Of a stretch of DNA of 64,000 nt, positions 57,120-64,000 are shown piece after piece. Position numbers and translations under genes: made by a program. The stretch comes from Catonia carolina (taxonomy: Eukaryota; Arthropoda; Insecta; Hemiptera; Achilidae). The notes under the pieces were generated by a model, which was not told the origin of the DNA, made no database searches, and was given only the letters and a program-made list of their open reading frames with translations. The first letter of the stretch is position 1; each line of letters starts with the position of its first letter. Where the stretch lies: assembly GCA_035578175.1 (NCBI GenBank), contig JAQMRL010000002.1:102588748-102652747 (forward strand), given 5' to 3'.

Positions 57120-57867
57120 ACATCGTACCAACTTAAAACTTGAAACTTAAGTTGGATACCACTAGAGGACCCGACATTAACATTTTCATCAAATTCGGTC
57201 AACCGGAAGTTGTTGTTTATTCTTGTCATTTTTCACTTTTTTGCGATTTTCTCAAACACGGCTCCTATGATTTTTTTTTAAATCACCTTATTTACTAAAT
57301 TTTTTATGCTTTACAAGATAGGGTAGGCGCCCTGTCTGCTGAAACTATTTGGAGAGGCTGTTTTTACGTAAAAAAAATTGTTTTTTTAGGATTGCGGCTT
57401 TAATATGCATTTTAGCGCAAAATTGTATACAACAAAAGTTGTACAGAATTAAAAATCCTACAACTTATATTTCAAACTTTTTTTTGTATAACGCTTAGTT
57501 TAGCGGTAATTAACGATTTTCTTTTTTTTTCTCACGAAAGCGTAAAAAAATCGATTTTTTTACGATTCCAGCCTTAGTATGAATTTACGACAAAAGTGTG
57601 TATAATAAAATTTATAGGAAATTAAAAGATCTACAACTTTTATTTAGAGCATTTTTCTCTACAGAGTTTAGTTTAGTGTGAAAGAGTGATTTTCCGTATT
57701 TTTAAGCCAAATAGTTTTTCATTTTGCGTCGTTCACTTATGATTAAAATTAGGTTGGGTTTATTGAGGTTAGTTTTTGTTTATTTCTAATGTTTTATTAC
57801 TAATGTTGGATTTTATTGTTCATTATTTGCATTGGCAAGAGAAAGTTGTGTGATGTTTTACACCAGA
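57120..57867 (+). mobile_element. Family B element, copy B8 (5'-truncated)
   Basis: Begins at ACATCGTACCAACTT, lacks the first ~200 bp and the TG microsatellite, and runs through GGCAAGAGAAAGT (57834-57846) to ACACCAGA and TTTTT. Confidence 0.8.
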
Positions 57868-60669
57868 TTTTTACTTTTGAATGAATAATGAGGGCGCTAT
57901 TTTCTGATCTTCTACTGCTTAGTAACCCTAATTCTTATTATCCGACTCTTTACGACTCAAAATGCAAACAATAATGTTAATATAAACAAAATACTTTCAA
58001 TTTTTTGCAAATCTTTCTTTTAAGAGACACGATTTATCAATATCCATAATCATAATTTGAAGTTATGGATTATTGGAAGGTGATTTTAAATATACTTTAA
58101 TATGTATTCAAATAATCTAAATCTTTTCTAGCAAGGTCGAGTAATATTGGTATTCAAGGCCATGCGAAATATGACAAAAGTGGGCACAGATGCATTTAAT
58201 AGTTGACTCTCCCAATCTTAGTACATTTTTAAGTGCATTTATATCCATTAAAATTTTTTGTTGACTTCTTCCTACGTAATACTTTTATTTTTTTTTATCT
58301 GTCTATTTTAATGACTAATTTTTTTTTTTAAATAATTGCATGGTGGTTACACATATCATTGCGTAGTGACAAAATTGTAAACGTTACCGTGAAAAACTTT
58401 AAAAAGTACGAGTGACCTGTTCCAAATACCTTCAAACATTAAAAGTAGAATACCATTTGAACGGAACCAGTTATCGTTCTTCATTCAAATTGCATTCTTC
58501 AAATTATTTGATTCAAATTCGTTGTAAGAAGGATAGGGCAATACCTCCCTACCCAATTTCCGGAGCTCTATTTTTTTGAGCAGGCTTCATTTAACTTTCT
58601 TTGAATCCATCTGAAAGACATCTAACAATCTGGGAAATATTGACTTCCTTGTCTGGGCGAATAAGTTGATTTATTCTAATTTTCAAGTGGTAGGTGAAAC
58701 TTCAACTGGTATTAAAAAGTGATGGAATCAGTGATATTTATTCTGTCTGAATTTAACTGTTTCAACTTTCTTGAGTAAATTTCTGCGGGTGTTACACCTT
58801 CGTATAGCAAAATCACTGCACGTTGCTCTTCCAGCTATAAGCATACCTTAAGGAAATTGCAGTGCTAGCGTTCCAAGCGGCAACCTTGGCGGGGAACCAT
58901 TACCCCCACCATTGTAGTATTTCAGAGTGTGATGATTGATATTTACCCCACTTCCTGACGCATGCGCACTGGGACTGCAACATTCTATCGGTATACCTAT
59001 AATCAAGCAGAGCTGATATTTTAAAATGAACTAAAGAGTTTATGTTTAAATTAATTATGATCGAATAGATGATTGACAGTGTCCCATAATTATTGCCAAG
59101 TTGACCTTCAAAATATTTCATTGTCAGTCAATAAACCGTTTTTCTTCAATAATGTTTATTGTTGAACGTCCCTTGTAGATTGTTTCGCAAATAGAAATGT
59201 AAATGGAGAATACGAATTTTTGCCTTTTTGTTGGTTTTGATACGAAGAAGTCATTGGGTTGTAGACTTATCATGTGTTATTAGCTACTTTTAAGTGTGCT
59301 AAATTTTTGCTGAAAAGTTTAAATACCCCGAGCTACTGTATAAGAATCTACATTCTTATGGAATCTACATTTTTATCAGAAATTCACTTGAGGAAACCAA
59401 AATGGATTTATTTGACAATCCTTATCTCTGTTTAAGTATAAATATAGTACAACCTACGGTTTTTTTTATAAGTAAATTTGATTTATAACAATGATAATTA
59501 CTATTTATTTTGAAAGTTTAGATTTATGAAACTGCTTTTATTCCTTGTATATGAGTGGGTACCGTATGTTTTCTCATATAATTCCTTGATATTTTAACAT
59601 TTGTCATTGTCATTTAGTCCATAAATAATAGTCAACAATTTTATATGTTTTTTTTGCGAAACGAAATGATAAATAACACCTTTTAAAATTATTTATTTAC
59701 TTTTAATTGAACTATTTATATTTTTTTCTTGTATTAGTAGGTAAAATGAACGTACTTAGCACCATTTATTTTCGGTCTTTGTATTTTATTTGGAATAAAT
59801 TGAAGTGTTATTCGTATTATAATTGTGTGAAGTCGGTTTTTTTATCTTTCGTTCTGTTGGAAGCTAACTTAACTAATAATTATTTACTGTACTTTGATAA
59901 ATGACCTGTCATATTTTCCGCACACTATCACTCTCGTTTTTCATAATTATTCTTTGTCTTCTTTTTTATTACTTCAATTTATCCTCTTTGTTTTCCTTTA
60001 ATTTCAAGTACATTGCTTGTTTTATTAAATGTACCTATGTACATTACCTATATACCTATGTACTTATGTACTTGTAGTTTACAAGTTATGTATTACTGTA
60101 ATATAAGATAATTTCAAATCTTTTTGAGAACTAATTCATAAATTTTAAAAATTTTGTGCACACGTTCTCCTGAAGGCTATCTAAAAACCATAACAAATGT
60201 AGTAGTAACATGTTTGTTATTTTTTATTGGTATTAATTGGATTCAGGAGATTCCAAAAGGAAGGTTAAGGCAATGTCAAGATAAAAACTTATAAGTTCTT
60301 TACTTAACAATTTGTTTGGTGTAATAATTGTTACCTTATTTACTTCTGCTACTGCTTATCTACTGCAATAAGTTTTTCATATACTAATTTTTACTCAGTA
60401 ATACCCAGTTTATCTCAGCGTTTATTAGAAATATATTTTACAGCAAAACAATTTTTAAAAAGTAACTTTTCTATAATATAAAGTGTTTCATCAATTAGGT
60501 AGTTTTTCTTTAGCTTTTTTCAAACAAATACAGGTTACGAAAACTTGTTAATCCTTTTGATAGTATTGACTTGTATAAGTAGGTTTTGTTCAAACAGTTT
60601 ATTGTTGTAGTTAGTAATTTATAGTAGTAACCATTTCTGTCCCTCGCATTCCTGTACCTTATGTAGGAT
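57868..60669. other. 2.8 kb without recognised features
   Basis: AT-rich throughout. A TGACGCATGCGCA word at 58957-58969 matches the NRF-1/ewg-type palindrome but has no promoter context. No ORF with recognisable similarity. This is the longest repeat-free stretch and the best place to look for host sequence. Confidence 0.35.
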
Positions 60670-60934
60670 TTTGTTAGGTCATCAGCCGAAAGGCTGGTTT
60701 GAACCTCTATAGGCTTTAGTAAAATGAGGTGTGAGGTGGTTACCAATGGGTTCTTCACTGAGTGGAAAAGTATGCTTATCAGCATCCCCGGCCCTCTGAA
60801 AAGCATCTGCTTTTCACCCTGCAAATGACACTTTCACTTGATTCGCCACAGAGTCTGGGTGTATAATGTAATTGATTTCTCTCAGGAAATATATCTCTGA
60901 CTAGTGTCTTTTACATTTCTACGTCTTCTGTTCT
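60670..60934 (-). mobile_element. Family A retroposon A11, 3' part
   Basis: Reverse orientation, from TTGTTAGGTCATCAGCC to CTTCTGTTCT, where a 966 bp segment interrupts it. It continues at 61901. Confidence 0.82.
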
Positions 60935-61900
60935 GCATTTCAGTTTCGTTATTTAGGGTGTAATGTGGGATTTGATTCTGATTTGGATATAGAGCAGAAA
61001 TTAAGCCAATTCGAGAGGATATGCGGGACTATAAGCAGAACTTTGGGTAATAGAGCGAGAAAGGTCACAAAACTTAAGTTATGCAAAGTTATGGCAGCTC
61101 CAGTTATTCTGTACGGCAGTGAGGCGTGGACAACAACCAAAAGCCTAGAGCGAAGAATTCAGACGGCAGAGATGAGATTTCTTTGAAGAACTAAACAGTA
61201 CACGCTTGGACAGAATTAGGAATGAGGAAATCAGGTCAGAATTGTGTATTTACAACTTCAACGAAAATTTAAAGGATTATCGCCAAAGTTGAAGACAACA
61301 CATGGCTAGGATATCAGATCACAGGATATCTAGGCAGGCACACTGGTATGCTCCACAAGGTAAAAGGGATATCGGTAGACCTAGGAGAAGATGGAGATAG
61401 ATGATATAGTTTGTGAGTTTGGAACAGGCTGCAATGATTCTCGTGGCTTGTCACAATTTTACTGGGAAACATACTCAAAAAATTTCAACCTTCAAATTCA
61501 GATAGTTTTTGAGAAAACTGTACCTTTATGGAAAAAAGTGAATTTGAGGGAAATTAGCTGTTAAATTTTACTTACCCTAAAATCGCTTTGCACCATAATA
61601 TTGATCCTCACCAGACTTCTGTTTCCTCATATAATTTTCTCTTGTTATGCTTCTTTTGACACACTTTCTATTGCCTTCTCAGCTTTCTGTGTTCTTTGAA
61701 TATCGCAACTCTTAATTGTTTCCACAGATTAACTCAATTAAAAGAAATTCTGGTTTAAACATTACTTAACAAAAATCTGCAAAGCTTCCGTAATTTCTAT
61801 GGTACAGTTATGATTTTTATATGTAATTACACAGAAAAATATACAGAAGGCAATGGCGTCAAAATTAGAAAAATCGATTTTTGAGGTATATTGCTCCCCT
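60935..61900 (+). mobile_element. LINE-bearing segment interrupting A11
   Basis: The family A sequence stops after GTTCT (60934) and resumes at TAAATACTTAATTC (61901), so 966 bp were added. The first half is a LINE remnant (next entry); 61450-61900 is unrecognised. No clear TSD, so this may be a multi-step event. Confidence 0.6.
60941..61440 (+). pseudogene. RTE-type LINE reverse transcriptase C-terminus
   Basis: It reads FRYLGCNVGFDSDLDIEQKL, CGTISRTLGNRARKVTKLKL, APVILYGSEAWTTT and IQTAEMRFLRRT-like up to a stop at 61184-61186. After a frameshift it reads RLDRIRNEEIRSELCIYNFN, then HMARISDHRISRQAHWYAPQ and GKRDIGRPRRRWR. This is the standard post-polymerase order of insect endonuclease/reverse transcriptases of this type ('YLGC', 'LYGSE.W', 'RLDRIRNEEIR', 'GRPRRRW'). 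It shares the 'YLGC' to 'LYGSE' plan with 47708-48283. One frameshift, at least two stops, and loss of the polymerase: inactive. Confidence 0.87.
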
Positions 61901-62012
61901 TAAATACTTAATTCACATAATTGGCTGACCATGTGATAAGAAACAGTACTAATTTTTGGAACTAGCAGATCGAGTACAAATAATTTAACAACTCCACCTG
62001 CCTGTTATGGGC
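61901..62012 (-). mobile_element. Family A retroposon A11, 5' part
   Basis: Completes A11: TAATTCACATAATTGGCTGACC to CCTGTTATGGGC. Together with 60670-60934 it forms one reverse copy of ~377 bp. Confidence 0.82.
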
Positions 62013-63213
62013 AAAGGCACCCAGGATGATGTAACCTTAATACTAGCCATAGCTTGTTTCCTTTGGTGATACACACTGCTTGAGCGAATGTATCGTAATT
62101 ATCATCGTAGATTAAAACTGTAGAATAAAATATAAACTTTATTAAAATAGCTATAAAGCTGCATGACTGTAATAACTGGAAACTTAAAAATTACATTTCA
62201 GTTAATGTTTTTACTAAAATCTCCGGATTGAACATTGTTTACTAAAACTATTCATTAAATGTTTATTCTCTGAGCTTTTGTTCAGTCAACAAAAACTTTC
62301 GGTTTTTTGTCTTCCGTGGTGGTCCATAAGAAAGTTGTAAACAGCTGATCATATTGGTTAATAATTGTTTTTTTATTTTGATCACATTTTTTATTATTTA
62401 TAGCTGTGCGTTTTGTATTTATTTAAGTTACTTTTTTATTACGTCGGGTATAAAAGCCAGTTCTTATAATATTGCTACCGGTGTTTTATTTCTAATCTGT
62501 TTATCCTTGTATCTCATTTGCACGGTTTTTATTGTTTTATTTTGTTTTAGAATTTATGCGAATAATCATATCGTATAAATTAGTATATGGCAGGCGAAGG
62601 ATTTTTTTTATTTTACTATCACAGTTCTTTACATAACTAGAAATAACTTTACTGAATTCTTTTATATTTTTATGATTTTTTGTTTTTATAACCAGATTAA
62701 TGTTTTAATATAATAATAAATTCTTACCATTTGTAGCTGTATTAATAAAATATTTATTTATTGAATAATTTTTTTTTGTTGTGTAAGTTGATGAATTATT
62801 AATTATTTTAAATTTTTTAATTAAAAGGTTTTCGCGAATAGCTATGTTTCTTGCAAAGTGCCTTTTGGCTGTACGATAAAGTTTGACAACATCAGTGAAT
62901 TGACTGTCCAAATACCTGTTCATGCTGCACGTTCTCGGTTATACTGTGACGTGTATTCCGGTTCTTTTCGGATACTTTTATTAACAAATGACAAAACTTC
63001 CTTTTAAAATAACAAGTATTTATTAACGAATGAGTGAATTACAATAAATTATAAATGTTAAAATACTAGTAAATTACAATTAAACTACTTAACAGTAGAC
63101 TATAGTACGATTCACGAAAGAAAACACCTGTCTTTTAACAGCAATATCTTTTGAATTATTGTATGTAAAAACGATTACAATACATCAAATTAAAGCTTGT
63201 TTTATTGTTGGTT
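62013..63213. other. 1.2 kb AT-rich DNA, nothing recognised
   Basis: A 74-codon hydrophobic frame at 62354-62578 reflects T-rich composition and is not supported as a gene. Confidence 0.35.
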
Positions 63214-63225
63214 ATAGGATATACA

Positions 63226-63619
63226 ACATACAGCATACAGGTGGAGTGTCAAATTATTTACACTCAATCTGTTCATTGCTGGGCTAAAATAAATAGTTCT
63301 ATTTCTTATCGCATGGTCAGCCAATTAAATGACTGAATCATTTAAGAACAGAAGAGGTAGAGGTGTAAAAGACACTAATCAGAGTTATCTCCTCTGAAAG
63401 TAATGGATTTCATTATACAGCCAGACCCTGTGGTGAATGAAGTAAAGGTGTCATTTGCAGAGTGGAAAATATGTGCTTTTCAGAGGGGCCGGCATGCTGA
63501 TAAGCATACTTTTCTATTTAGTGAGGAAGGCAATGGTAAACCACCTCACTCCTCATTTTACTTAGTAAAACCTCTACAGGTTCAAACCAGCTTTTCGGCT
63601 GATGACCTAAACAACAACA
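63226..63619 (+). mobile_element. Family A retroposon, copy A12
   Basis: Full-length, with a 12 bp exact TSD ATAGGATATACA (63214-63225 and 63620-63631) and the tail CCTAAACAACAACA. The 5' first bases differ slightly from A1. It keeps an 83-codon open frame (63403-63654) related to the frame in A1. Confidence 0.94.
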
Positions 63620-63777
63620 ATAGGATATACATTAAAATTTTCGGAAATAAATAATATATTAAATATAACGAATTACGCATAAAAAGTACCCTGTTTTTAA
63701 CCACTTTTCCAGTATTCCCATCTTCAAGGTAGCCTACTATTACTTTGTTCAAGTAAACAAAGTACAAAGTATTTTCA

Positions 63778-63880
63778 ATTCAGTGAGGAAGGCAGTAGTA
63801 ACCACCTCACTCCTCATTTTCACTTGGCAAAACCACTAGAGGTTCAAACCAGCCTTTCGGCTGTTGACCTTAACAACAAG
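63778..63880 (+). mobile_element. Family A 3' end fragment A13
   Basis: Only the last ~100 bp: CAGTGAGGAAGGCAGTAGTA to GACCTTAACAACAAG. 5'-truncated copy, 160 bp beyond A12. Confidence 0.8.
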
Positions 63881-64000
63881 TTCAATTTACATAACATAAA
63901 TTGCATTTAAAGTTAATTAACTTTATTCTGTATCAGCAGTATAAAGTATCGTAAGTTATTAGAAATTTAGTAAATGAAAACTATCATGTGTATTCTGATC

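Noticed and set aside
62354..62578. 74-codon hydrophobic ORF with membrane-like segments
   Set aside because: T-rich DNA gives Phe/Leu/Ile-rich frames by chance; no start context, conservation or neighbour supports it.

Overview
The window is AT-rich eukaryotic DNA with no operons, no bacterial-type genes and no complete cellular gene that I can support. It is most likely insect. The grounds are two mariner-type transposons, remnants of several non-LTR retrotransposon types common in insects (R1-like, jockey-like, RTE-like, one with RNase H), several tRNA-headed SINEs and pogo/Tigger-like ends. A hemipteran is my best guess, but that is an impression of the repeat content and not something the sequence proves. 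The window reads as intergenic or intronic DNA; short host exons could have escaped detection.

Repeats dominate, and most can be defined by their own ends and target-site duplications (TSDs). Family A is a ~390 bp SINE-like retroposon with an AAC/CAA-rich 3' tail and at least 13 full or partial copies; four have exact 8-12 bp TSDs and a fifth has an 8 bp one. Family B is a ~0.9 kb non-coding element with eight copies, short inverted repeats near its ends and T-tracts outside them. Family C covers short SINEs with tRNA A and B boxes. Family D is a ~310 bp tRNA-headed SINE with four copies. Families G and H are ends of DNA elements beginning ACAGGGTG.

Region by region: 1-7700 holds B1, A1, tandem repeats, three hairpin elements, SINEs D1 and C, and A2. 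9.5-20.3 kb holds B2, D2, a jockey-like reverse transcriptase remnant (12.7-13.7 kb), A3, a pogo/Tigger-like element with a SINE and a LINE nested in it (16.4-17.8 kb), and B3. 20.8-30.7 kb holds a SINE with a 13 bp TSD, a mariner inserted in an A copy, an R1-like LINE inserted in another A copy, an LTR-like stretch, a Tigger fragment, B5, and A7 inside a tRNA-SINE. 32-47 kb holds B6, A8, A9 carrying a nested SINE, several LINE 3' remnants, B7 and A10. 47.4-54.7 kb holds a Harbinger-like element carrying an RTE-like LINE, a 1 kb foldback element, a mariner with ~200 bp inverted ends and an internal 63 bp tandem array, and a second foldback containing SINE D4. 55-64 kb holds one more LINE remnant, B8, A11 split by a LINE-bearing segment, A12 with a 12 bp TSD, and the end fragment A13.

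All transposase and reverse transcriptase frames seen here are broken by stops, frameshifts or deletions, so none looks able to act on its own. The nested insertions give a relative history: A copies are older than one mariner, one R1-like LINE and one C SINE, and A7 is younger than the tRNA-SINE it splits.
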